Shown here in pieces: positions 1 through 4,812 of a stretch of 7,622 nucleotides of DNA (position 1 is the stretch's first letter; every line of letters starts with the position of its first letter). The DNA is taken from assembly GCA_002685655.1 (NCBI GenBank), contig NYXM01000065.1, forward strand, positions 1-7,622, written 5' to 3'. The notes below the pieces were generated by a model. It made no database searches, was not told the origin of the DNA, and saw only the letters and a program-made list of their open reading frames with translations. Source of the DNA: Planctomycetaceae bacterium (GTDB taxonomy: Bacteria; Planctomycetota; Planctomycetia; Pirellulales; Pirellulaceae). The position numbers and the translations under genes are program-made.

Positions 1-107
1 TGAAAACCTTCGGCCGTCATCTCGTTGCGGCGGTGCCAGGCCGAAAACAACCGCCGCGACCGATCTAGAAGCTGCTCAGCCCAAGCTTTCGTTTTCTTAG
101 CCGTCGA
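1..107 (-). pseudogene. Internal fragment of a probable IS66-type transposase, cut by the window edge
   Basis: On the minus strand, the frame that opens after a TGA at 110-108 encodes about 35 residues running off the window, including KAWAEQLLDRSRRLFSAWHR. This resembles, from memory, the region of IS66-family TnpC transposases where a WGQ/WAE-xLL motif is followed by xLFxxWHR. There is no start codon or terminal inverted repeat at the right-hand end. It is therefore an internal piece joined directly to the broken ParB-like gene, not the clean end of an inserted element. IS66 transposases act by a DDE mechanism, but no catalytic residue falls in this piece. The family assignment is moderately uncertain because so little is visible. 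Confidence 0.42.
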
Positions 108-246
108 TCAACTCGCCGCGCTGATTGACTTCGATCGGAGGTAGGTGTTCAACGTTCTCGCTGTAACTCTGGATCACTCTGGGGTTCGGATTGAATCGTG
201 GATACAAGTCCTTGCGGTAGATTACGTCTTTCGTTTTCAGTTTCAT
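97..246 (-). pseudogene. Truncated ParB/Srx-like N-terminal domain protein (49 aa)
   Basis: The frame starts at ATG 246-244 with a GGGAG Shine-Dalgarno at 256-252 and ends at TAA 99-97. Its sequence begins MKLKTKDVIYRKDLYPRF and closes with LPPIEVNQRGELIDG. The motif E-x-LPPI-x-VNQ-x-G-x-LIDG is typical of ParB-like domains in phage proteins, where the next residues are normally W/Y-HR-W-x-A, a conserved nucleotide-binding core. Here the frame stops right after the IDG. The next in-frame material in another phase is transposase-like, so the gene has lost its C-terminal part. It lies 12 bp downstream of the DUF3310 gene and was probably the next gene of the same operon. A 49-residue stump is unlikely to bind CTP or DNA. 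It is too short for most gene callers. Confidence 0.6.
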
Positions 247-258
247 GCGATCTCCCAT

Positions 259-516
259 TCAATCTTTGTCGTTCGCTTTCAACCGCTGGATCTCACGGTC
301 GAGATACCAGCGCGCCTTCATGAAGTCTTCGAGCTTGTCGCCTTTGCGACCGGCGCGGCAGACGTACTTCAGCAGACAGCCCAGGTGAAAGCCGAGACCC
401 CACGCTTCAATCACGTCAATTGGTTCGATGTCCGAGTACGTGTAGTGCGACGGGTGGTCGATGGCATTGTCAGCGCGGTGCATAGGAAGAATCACGGGGT
501 CGTTCGGCACAGCCAT
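259..516 (-). CDS. DUF3310 family phage protein (85 aa)
   Basis: A small soluble protein of the DUF3310 family, common in phage genomes beside replication and recombination genes. The family's hallmarks are visible: HPSHY at residues 21-25, EPIDVIEAWGLGFHLG at about 31-46, LKYVCRAGRKG at about 49-59, and LEDFMKARWYLDREI at about 62-76. The molecular role of the family is not firmly established, and older annotations sometimes call it nucleotide-kinase-related. The length is normal for the domain on its own. The start ATG (516-514) shares one base with the stop TGA (518-516) of the resolvase gene upstream, so translation is probably coupled. It ends 12 bp before the truncated ParB-like gene. 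No membrane segment or signal peptide is seen. Confidence 0.85.
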   Translation of the reverse strand: MAVPNDPVILPMHRADNAIDHPSHYTYSDIEPIDVIEAWGLGFHLGCLLKYVCRAGRKGDKLEDFMKARWYLDREIQRLKANDKD

Positions 517-857
517 CAGTTGTTCTCCGCGAGCGTGAGATAGAGTTGCACGGCGAGTCGTGGCAGGTCATCGAGCTGAACGATCGCGACCCAGGGCTTG
601 CGGTTCTGCCTGTGCAAAACAACCGGCACGTTGTCGCCAGCGTCCTCAGTCGCCTGTGCAAGCGCGGTGTAAAGACGAAAGTCCTCACAACGCTTGACCT
701 CGAAGTGCAGATCCGGAATGTCAACGACAACGTCCGGCGCATCGTCGCCACCTTGGAACTGGCGGCCGCGACGGGCTTCGACGTTGAACAGTCGTTGAAG
801 TTCCGCCGCAGCTTCGCGCTCGCCGCGTTTACCTTTGTTGCGAGATCGCAAACCCAT
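516..857 (-). CDS. Hjc-like Holliday-junction resolvase / PD-(D/E)XK endonuclease (113 aa)
   Basis: A predicted structure-specific endonuclease that would resolve branched DNA produced by the neighbouring recombination proteins. The N-terminus is basic (RSRNKGKRGER, residues 4-14) and supplies the first acidic residue, E14. PDVVVD at 41-46 gives the second (D42), and FEVK at 52-55 gives the E-x-K of the PD-(D/E)XK fold. This E...D...ExK order and the length match Hjc-type resolvases and their phage relatives. RusA-type proteins lack this arrangement. I chose ATG 857 because GGAG at 870-867 lies 9 bp upstream. The open frame extends back to 908, but only by running into the tRNA-like gene. The gene sits between that tRNA-like gene and DUF3310, overlapping the latter by one base. 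A related nuclease of other substrate preference is possible. Confidence 0.72.
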   Translation of the reverse strand: MGLRSRNKGKRGEREAAAELQRLFNVEARRGRQFQGGDDAPDVVVDIPDLHFEVKRCEDFRLYTALAQATEDAGDNVPVVLHRQNRKPWVAIVQLDDLPRLAVQLYLTLAENN

Positions 858-876
858 CAATTCACTCTCCAATGAG

Positions 877-948
877 GAAGCGGAGCGGGATTCGAACCCG
901 CACGGCATCTCCTTGTCGGGACCGCTCTACCAATTGGCGTATCCGCTT
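877..948 (-). tRNA. tRNA-like gene with unreadable anticodon; probably degenerate
   Basis: The minus strand has a perfect 7-bp acceptor stem (AAGCGGA at 948-942 with TCCGCTT at 884-878), extendable by two more pairs (950-949 with 877-876). It also has a canonical T arm (GCGGG-TTCGAAT-CCCGC at 901-885) and a D arm with the conserved AATTGGTA and a 3-bp CGC/GCG stem. The 21 nt between the D and T arms cannot form a normal 5-bp stem with a 7-nt loop. The best local pairing is CGGTCC with GGA and CCG, with a four-base bulge and a six-base CGACAA loop, and no U33 is available. No CCA is encoded. It is therefore tRNA-derived, but the decoding identity cannot be assigned. It sits tightly between DUF669 (18 bp away) and the resolvase (19 bp away), as phage-borne tRNAs often do. 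Confidence 0.62.
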
Positions 949-966
949 CCGGGTTTCCGCTGACGA

Positions 967-1443
967 TCAGTGGGGGATGTCTTCGCGCGACTGACGTCGC
1001 CACGGGGGTGTGTCGGTGGTTGCCTGAACCGGCTTGCCTTGCAGGGCTTCTTTCTTCTCGTAGCCCTTGATCTCGTTCTGGACCTCGCCGGTGTCGGACC
1101 GCTTCTTGCACTTGACGCTGATCACCAGCGGCAAGTCGTGCAGTTCGGCCGAGTCCTTCGGCTGCATCACACCTACGGCGCGACAGATGGCCGACAACTC
1201 GCCGCGAGCAATCTTCACTGCCGTCGCATTCGGGTTGTCGAGATTCAAGCGGGCCCACAGGAAGCGGCCTTTGTATTCACCTTCGATGATCTGGAGGGTG
1301 AACTGCAGGAAGCTACCAGTGCCGGCTTTGTTCGGCTTGACCTCGCTTTCGGTAATGACCGCGACGTACTTGCCGCCGGGAATAGGGTCGAAATCGGTCG
1401 TCGGTTCGACTTCGTTGGCATCAAAGCCCGTTAGATTTGCCAT
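967..1443 (-). CDS. DUF669 family phage protein, putative SSB-like (158 aa)
   Basis: A phage DUF669 protein. These are usually encoded beside Sak4-type or other recombination ATPases and are suspected to bind single-stranded DNA. Recognisable parts are MANLTGFDANEVEP at 1-14, the PIPGGKYVAVI strand at about 20-30, GTGSFLQFTLQI at 41-52, EGEYKGRFLWARLNL at 55-69, and CRAVG at 88-92. The tail has PPW at 146-148 and ends in EDIPH, which resembles the acidic DDDIPF tip that bacterial SSB uses to recruit partners. ATG 1443 is chosen because AAGGAG at 1458-1453 lies 9 bp upstream. An extension to 1497 would overlap the end of the ATPase gene and has no ribosome site. The gene lies 50 bp after the Sak4-like gene on the same strand. 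The family call is strong; the SSB role is inference. Confidence 0.78.
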   Translation of the reverse strand: MANLTGFDANEVEPTTDFDPIPGGKYVAVITESEVKPNKAGTGSFLQFTLQIIEGEYKGRFLWARLNLDNPNATAVKIARGELSAICRAVGVMQPKDSAELHDLPLVISVKCKKRSDTGEVQNEIKGYEKKEALQGKPVQATTDTPPWRRQSREDIPH

Positions 1444-1493
1444 AGGATGAGTCTCCTTGTTGGTGGTTGGTGGGATGGTCCGAAACGATGCGA

Positions 1494-2270
1494 TCAAGCA
1501 GTAGCGGGCGCGGAGTTGTCCACAATCGCGTTGAGGAGCGCGTCCCAGCTCAGCGGCAACTCGGGCGGGAGGTTGTAACGGTTCTTGGCCACGCAGGATG
1601 GGCCGCCGATGGTGCGCAAAATGCGTTCACCACCATCCTTTCCGACGGCATGGGCGATGCCTCGCTCGCGATTGAAACCGGCGTCTTCCCGCTCGACGCG
1701 GAACTTGCGAGTGGCGAACGTGACAATGTCGACCCATTCGGTCAGCAACGCGCCGACGTGCTTGTGCAGTCGCGGCGAATAGCGGTCATAAGCCGACGAC
1801 TCGGGGTCCTCAAACCGTTCGACCTTAGCGTGAGCCAACAGCAATACGAGCATGCCCTGCTCTTTGTGCAGTGCCGTCAGCCCGTCGAGAAACTTGCGCC
1901 AGTAAGGCAGCGCATGCACGTAGCCCTTGCCGTAGCCGCCATCAACCTTCTCGATCGACTTGGCTCCGTAGTCGCGGCAAACCGCATCCCACACGAGTCG
2001 TTCGAGCCAATCCAATGAATCCACGACAACGGTCTGATAGTTGTGCTTCTCGCTGTAGAGAGCGCCCAGCGCCGACAACACATCTTCAAACGACTTGGCG
2101 AGCGGAAAGCTGTGGCAGTCGATCTGGCCGAGACCGTCTTCGGTTGGCACGAAGATCGCGCCCGGCGTTTGCGATCCTAACGTGCTCTTGCCAACACCTT
2201 CGCAGCCGTATAGCAGAATCCGCGGCGGCGCTTCTTGTCGGCCCTTTTGAATTGATTTGAGTAGGCTCAT
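1494..2270 (-). CDS. Sak4-like RecA-fold ATPase, phage recombination (258 aa)
   Basis: A predicted ATP-binding recombination protein of the Sak4 group (AAA_24-type, RecA core), which works in single-strand annealing or strand exchange of phage DNA. The Walker A motif GCEGVGKST lies at residues 22-30, Walker B VVVDS at 81-85, and a hydrophobic sensor-like strand LVLLLAH at 141-147. The N-terminal segment is short and there is no separate DNA-binding domain, consistent with a compact RecA core. The C-terminal region (RYNLPPELPLSWDALL, about 231-246) is typical of these proteins. ATG 2270 is preceded by AAAGGA at about 2284-2279. The gene lies 123 bp after the RecE-like gene and 50 bp before DUF669. 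With an exonuclease and an SSB-like partner it completes a recombination trio. A related NTPase of the same fold is the alternative. Confidence 0.8.
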   Translation of the reverse strand: MSLLKSIQKGRQEAPPRILLYGCEGVGKSTLGSQTPGAIFVPTEDGLGQIDCHSFPLAKSFEDVLSALGALYSEKHNYQTVVVDSLDWLERLVWDAVCRDYGAKSIEKVDGGYGKGYVHALPYWRKFLDGLTALHKEQGMLVLLLAHAKVERFEDPESSAYDRYSPRLHKHVGALLTEWVDIVTFATRKFRVEREDAGFNRERGIAHAVGKDGGERILRTIGGPSCVAKNRYNLPPELPLSWDALLNAIVDNSAPATA

Positions 2271-2393
2271 CGGTCGTTCCTTTCTTTGGTGGTTAGCAAA
2301 ACAGCAGCGGACGGATGGCGGCCGTTTCGACGCGTTTAAGGTGTTGATGCGTCTACGCAGCCCGCCGCACCAACCACCCGCTGCATGTTGGAC

Positions 2394-3257
2394 TCAGACG
2401 TAATCGAACACACGGCATTCTTCGTAGCCCGTCAGCCACTCATCCCCTTCGAGACAGCCCTTCAAACGTTCGATGGCCGCTTCGTTTTCGCGAGTCGCGT
2501 GATCGAGAACGTCATCGCTGACCCGCCAAACCCCGCAACGGAACGGCTCGTGCTTCTCGACTGCAATGAAGTATGCGGGCATTCGCAGGCCAATTCGCTG
2601 TTGCAGCACGGCCACGTAGAAGGCCAATTGGTTGCAATAGCCGAAACGCCGCGAATCGGACTCGAAGTAATCGATCGAGTTGCAGGTCTTCAGGTCACAC
2701 AGGGCTCGATGCGGCGTGAACCAATCCATGCGGATCTGGCATGGCAGTCCGCAATAGTCGCCACGCACGACGCCTTCGGGGAAACCGTCCGACAGTAACT
2801 CGCTCGCGAGTTTGTGGTCGTTGACGCCCTTGGCCATTCGCATGATCTGGTCGAACTCGCCGTCATCCAGCACATTGTTCCCGTGCTCCGCGGCCCACTC
2901 CGCCCAGGCTTTTGATGTCTTGCCGAACGGCCGGCCGGTCGTGGGATTGACCGGCCCGCCGACGGCGAACGCCCGATGGAAGGCGTCGAGGCCTTCCAGG
3001 ATCACCGCGTGGGTCGCGCGACCCAATAGATACGCCTTGCGGTCCACGTTGGGGACGAGACCGCAGCGCTTGCGGTGATACAGCAGGGGACACCTGCGGA
3101 AGTCAGCCAAGAGATGGCTGGAGAGATACTTACCGGCCTTGGCGTGATAGACATCGGCCGGTTCGTCAATGAAGAGCTCGTGCAGATCAGCGTCGCCTTC
3201 GCACGTTGCATTTGCTTGCAGATCTTCGAGAACGGATTGCTCGGAAGGTGAATTCAA
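2394..3257 (-). CDS. RecE/exonuclease VIII-like PD-(D/E)XK nuclease (287 aa)
   Basis: A predicted 5'-3' exonuclease that resects double-stranded DNA to expose single strands for the Sak4-like annealing ATPase. The C-terminal two thirds match the exonuclease VIII/DUF3799 PDDEXK domain. LLGRATHAVILEG at 77-89 is the N-terminal motif with the conserved H83. RMDWF at 176-180 supplies D178, CDLKTC at 187-192 supplies the D-x-K pair, and NQLAFY at 209-214 is the QxxxY motif. All key residues are present, so it should be active. The length is close to that of the isolated nuclease domain, so it lacks the long N-terminal part of E. coli RecE. The start appears to be TTG 3257-3255 with AAAGGA at 3270-3265. 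No in-frame ATG occurs until well inside the domain. It sits between the sigma factor and the ATPase on one strand. Confidence 0.78.
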   Translation of the reverse strand: MNSPSEQSVLEDLQANATCEGDADLHELFIDEPADVYHAKAGKYLSSHLLADFRRCPLLYHRKRCGLVPNVDRKAYLLGRATHAVILEGLDAFHRAFAVGGPVNPTTGRPFGKTSKAWAEWAAEHGNNVLDDGEFDQIMRMAKGVNDHKLASELLSDGFPEGVVRGDYCGLPCQIRMDWFTPHRALCDLKTCNSIDYFESDSRRFGYCNQLAFYVAVLQQRIGLRMPAYFIAVEKHEPFRCGVWRVSDDVLDHATRENEAAIERLKGCLEGDEWLTGYEECRVFDYV

Positions 3258-3321
3258 TGACGTGTCCTTTCAGGCTTCCACTCAGTCGTAAACATCAGGC
3301 CGCTATTGGGTGACTACACGG

Positions 3322-3346
3322 TTTGCGCGAAAAGTGACTGCGCAAA
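3322..3346. repeat. 7-bp inverted repeat just after the sigma gene
   Basis: TTTGCGC at 3322-3328 and GCGCAAA at 3340-3346 are perfect inverted copies separated by 11 bases, placed 1 bp past the sigma gene stop on the minus strand. No T-run follows the stem on the minus strand, so it is not a classical intrinsic terminator. It may be an RNA stem between the sigma and RecE-like genes, or a protein-binding palindrome. Confidence 0.35.
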
Positions 3347-3347
3347 A

Positions 3348-4055
3348 TCAAAAATATTTTGGCAGTGCGGTGTTTTGCAGGTGCCGGCGGAGTTGTCTGA
3401 TGCGGTCGTGGATCGTTGTTCGTGGTACACCGAGTTCGCGAGCAAGGTCCGTTGGTGAATACACCATCAGCAACTTGACGAGCTTGCGCATGTCGTCGGG
3501 AAGTGTTGTGATCGCCTCGCGCACATCGATTGGGAGATCCAATGCGGTGCGCGGGTCGGGGGATTTGCGCAACGTACGGTTGTCTTGCTCTCGATCACCG
3601 ATCAACTCGAACAATTCGGCCGGGCGACCGTCGTCGTCAACGATGGTGCTGAGCGGACACGTCACGCGACGGCCTCGCTTCACAGCCAGGTGGTGGCGAA
3701 TGATGTTAACGGCGTAGCGCTCGACCAGCGCCGTGACAAAGACCAGGAAGCAGGCTTCTTCCGGATCGAACTGGCCGATGTTCTCACAGATCCGCTGAAA
3801 GAGGATTTGCTGAACGTCGTCGACATCGGCCTTGCATAGTCCGGCCTGCCGTGCGATCTGCCTGGACCTGCCGCGGATGTACCGGAACACGGGGCCTTTG
3901 ATTAGCACACCTGCGAGATCGATTCCGCGCTCCGCCGCCAACTCCTCCGGCGTGCGACGCGAGGCGGATTCGGCAGACTTGGGTTTCGTAGCCGACTTCG
4001 ACTTGGTGGCTTTCGCATCAGCAACTTCGGTGGGGCATGTATTGACTGTTTCCAT
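3348..4055 (-). CDS. ECF-like sigma-70 family RNA polymerase sigma factor (235 aa)
   Basis: Residues 1-45 are a lysine- and serine-rich, low-complexity extension. Region 2 spans about 55-125, with ADVDDVQQILFQRI at 77-90 matching the DxxDxxQexfxri pattern of core-binding helix 2.2. A variable linker follows. Region 4 spans about 183-228: LPDDMRKLVKLLMVYSPTDL, then the helix-turn-helix LARELGVPRTTIHDRIRQL, which contacts the -35 element. ATG 4055 is chosen because GGAG at 4068-4065 lies 8 bp upstream; the frame stays open to 4178 but without a ribosome site. It heads the minus-strand block, so it may direct transcription of the recombination genes or of other phage genes. The targets are unknown. 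It could also be a host-derived ECF factor or a phage regulator with a sigma-like fold. No anti-sigma gene is visible. Confidence 0.75.
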   Translation of the reverse strand: METVNTCPTEVADAKATKSKSATKPKSAESASRRTPEELAAERGIDLAGVLIKGPVFRYIRGRSRQIARQAGLCKADVDDVQQILFQRICENIGQFDPEEACFLVFVTALVERYAVNIIRHHLAVKRGRRVTCPLSTIVDDDGRPAELFELIGDREQDNRTLRKSPDPRTALDLPIDVREAITTLPDDMRKLVKLLMVYSPTDLARELGVPRTTIHDRIRQLRRHLQNTALPKYF

Positions 4056-4120
4056 CGTGCAATCTCCGGCTGGCGGGTGACTTGTCGCGATGCCCGTTGC
4101 ACCGCGTTCACCCGCCGCCC

Positions 4121-4133
4121 CAGTTGCACGAAA
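4121..4133 (+). repeat. 13-bp direct repeat, copy 1
   Basis: CAGTTGCACGAAA here is identical to the copy at 4207-4219. The two copies lie on opposite sides of the terminator hairpin at 4150-4176. They could be operator half-sites for the neighbouring HTH antitoxin, or scars of a small insertion. Confidence 0.7.
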
Positions 4134-4140
4134 TGAAGTC

Positions 4141-4176
4141 ACAAAAAATGCCGCTGAACGTAAGTCGCTCAGCAGC
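4141..4176 (-). terminator. Rho-independent terminator in the sigma gene leader (minus strand)
   Basis: On the minus strand, GCTGCTGAGCG (4176-4166) pairs with CGTTCAGCGGC (4160-4150) as an 11-bp stem with two G-U pairs and an ACTTA loop. It is followed by six consecutive T (4148-4143). This is a textbook intrinsic terminator. On the plus strand the following T-run is only four bases and displaced, so the minus direction is favoured. It lies about 90 bp upstream of the sigma gene start rather than behind a gene. It could therefore end a short untranslated RNA or attenuate transcription into the sigma gene. Confidence 0.68.
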
Positions 4177-4206
4177 AAGGTTTTGGAATCCGAAAAAGTC
4201 CAGTTG

Positions 4207-4219
4207 CAGTTGCACGAAA
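4207..4219 (+). repeat. 13-bp direct repeat, copy 2
   Basis: This is the second exact copy of CAGTTGCACGAAA, preceded immediately by another GTTGCA at 4203-4208 and followed two bases later by the palindrome at 4222-4237. The density of the same core here favours an operator cluster. Confidence 0.7.
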
Positions 4220-4221
4220 CG

Positions 4222-4237
4222 GAGTTGCGTGCAACTC
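4222..4237. promoter_or_regulatory. Palindromic operator candidate
   Basis: GAGTTGCGTGCAACTC is a perfect 7-bp inverted repeat with a two-base centre, built from the same GTTGC core as the surrounding repeats. It lies about 50 bp upstream of the -35 box of the antitoxin promoter. A dimeric HTH protein would fit such a site. The encoded HTH antitoxin is the nearest candidate, which is an inference from position only. Confidence 0.55.
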
Positions 4238-4288
4238 AGACGCGGCGACCTTCAGCCTGAAATGCCGACGTTTCGGATATTTCGACTG

Positions 4289-4317
4289 TTGCGTTTATTT
4301 CGTTTACACGATATACT
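4289..4317 (+). promoter_or_regulatory. Sigma70-type promoter of the antitoxin-toxin operon
   Basis: The -35 box TTGCGT (4289-4294) is separated by exactly 17 bp from the -10 box TATACT (4312-4317). Transcription should start near 4324, leaving a short leader with the strong Shine-Dalgarno GGGAGG at 4334-4339, 9 bp before ATG 4349. The -35 box overlaps a GTTGCG motif of the nearby repeat family, as expected if the operon is repressed by its own antitoxin. Confidence 0.65.
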
Positions 4318-4348
4318 TCTGTAGACGCCGAAAGGGAGGAAACCAGAC

Positions 4349-4795
4349 ATGTCCACGCTGACAATTCAAGAACCTGTTGCCCCAACAAGTGAAGACATGC
4401 GACTGGCGAGGAGGTCGAGCCGTCGGCTGGCACCGTACCTGAATCGCAATCTCAACGTCCGCATTGCGGAGACGGACGAGCAAATCGAATTGCCTGCGGT
4501 CGCCGTGCGCCTATTGATCGATCTTTTGTCGGTGATGGCCGAAGGCAACGCGGTCACGTTGATTCCAATTCATGCTGAACTAACAACGCAGCAGGCAGCC
4601 GATCTGTTGGGCGTTTCTCGACCATTCTTGATTAAGCAGCTCGAAGACGAAGTGATCCCGTTTCGTCGCGTCGGTACACATCGACGCGTCCTGTTCAGCG
4701 AGTTGATGAAGTACAAGCACGAGGTTGACAATCAACGGTCGAAGGCGCTTGATGAGTTGACCGAACAGGCGCAGGAACTGGATATGGGCTACTAA
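4349..4795 (+). CDS. Excisionase-type HTH antitoxin of a PIN toxin-antitoxin pair (148 aa)
   Basis: A predicted DNA-binding antitoxin that neutralises the PIN toxin encoded 17 bp downstream and probably represses its own promoter. Residues 1-70 form a helical N-terminal part. LTTQQAADLLGVSRPFLIKQLEDEVIPFRRVGTHRR (from about residue 78) is an excisionase/MerR-type helix-turn-helix with the characteristic wing ending in R-V-G-T-H-R-R. The C-terminal tail (about 120-148: SELMKYKHEVDNQRSKALDE and beyond) is charged and helical and is the likely toxin-binding part. ATG 4349 has a strong GGGAGG ribosome site and a good upstream promoter. The pairing of this HTH type with a PIN protein is seen in many bacterial genomes. 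An excisionase proper is less likely because no integrase is in view. Confidence 0.78.
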   Translation: MSTLTIQEPVAPTSEDMRLARRSSRRLAPYLNRNLNVRIAETDEQIELPAVAVRLLIDLLSVMAEGNAVTLIPIHAELTTQQAADLLGVSRPFLIKQLEDEVIPFRRVGTHRRVLFSELMKYKHEVDNQRSKALDELTEQAQELDMGY

Positions 4796-4812
4796 GGCGA
4801 TTCTGGTCACGG

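Larger units (their letters stand above)
4056..4348. promoter_or_regulatory. Divergent regulatory interval between the sigma factor and the toxin-antitoxin operon
   Basis: This 293-bp interval holds no convincing gene. GTTGCA occurs at 4096, 4123, 4203 and 4209, its complement TGCAAC at 4230-4235, and GTTGCG at 4224 and 4288. The last of these overlaps the -35 box of the antitoxin promoter. A related TTGCACGA lies on the minus strand just before and over the sigma gene start. A terminator hairpin (4141-4176), a 13-bp direct repeat and a palindrome are listed separately. The clustering suggests operator sites for a DNA-binding protein, most simply the HTH antitoxin regulating itself and perhaps the sigma gene. 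I found no convincing minus-strand promoter for the sigma gene. Confidence 0.5.

Noticed and set aside
145..543. Plus-strand open frame opposite the DUF3310 gene
   Set aside because: It is antisense to well-recognised DUF3310 coding sequence and has no family resemblance or ribosome site.
970..1434. Plus-strand open frame opposite DUF669
   Set aside because: It mirrors the high-GC third positions of the DUF669 gene; the translated product looks random.
1467..2018. Plus-strand open frame of 183 codons opposite the Sak4-like gene
   Set aside because: The minus strand carries Walker A and B motifs in the right order; this frame is its shadow.
2347..2385. Possible terminator hairpin between the RecE-like and Sak4-like genes
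   Set aside because: Only a 5-bp GCAGC/GCTGC stem with a long loop and no T-run; too weak.
2385..2798. Plus-strand open frame opposite the RecE-like gene
   Set aside because: Nuclease motifs are on the minus strand; no ribosome site or recognisable product on the plus strand.
4056..4178. Upstream extension of the sigma factor to an ATG at 4178
   Set aside because: The extension would cross the terminator T-run and a direct repeat, lacks a Shine-Dalgarno, and ATG 4055 has a good one.
4121..4237. CRISPR-like or integrase att-site reading of the GTTGCA repeats
   Set aside because: Spacing is irregular, there is no spacer set or cas gene, and no integrase or tRNA end lies beside them; an operator cluster fits better.
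4236..4433. Minus-strand open frame of 65 codons as the gene served by the terminator at 4141-4176
   Set aside because: It overlaps the antitoxin start and promoter, has no ribosome site and no recognisable sequence.
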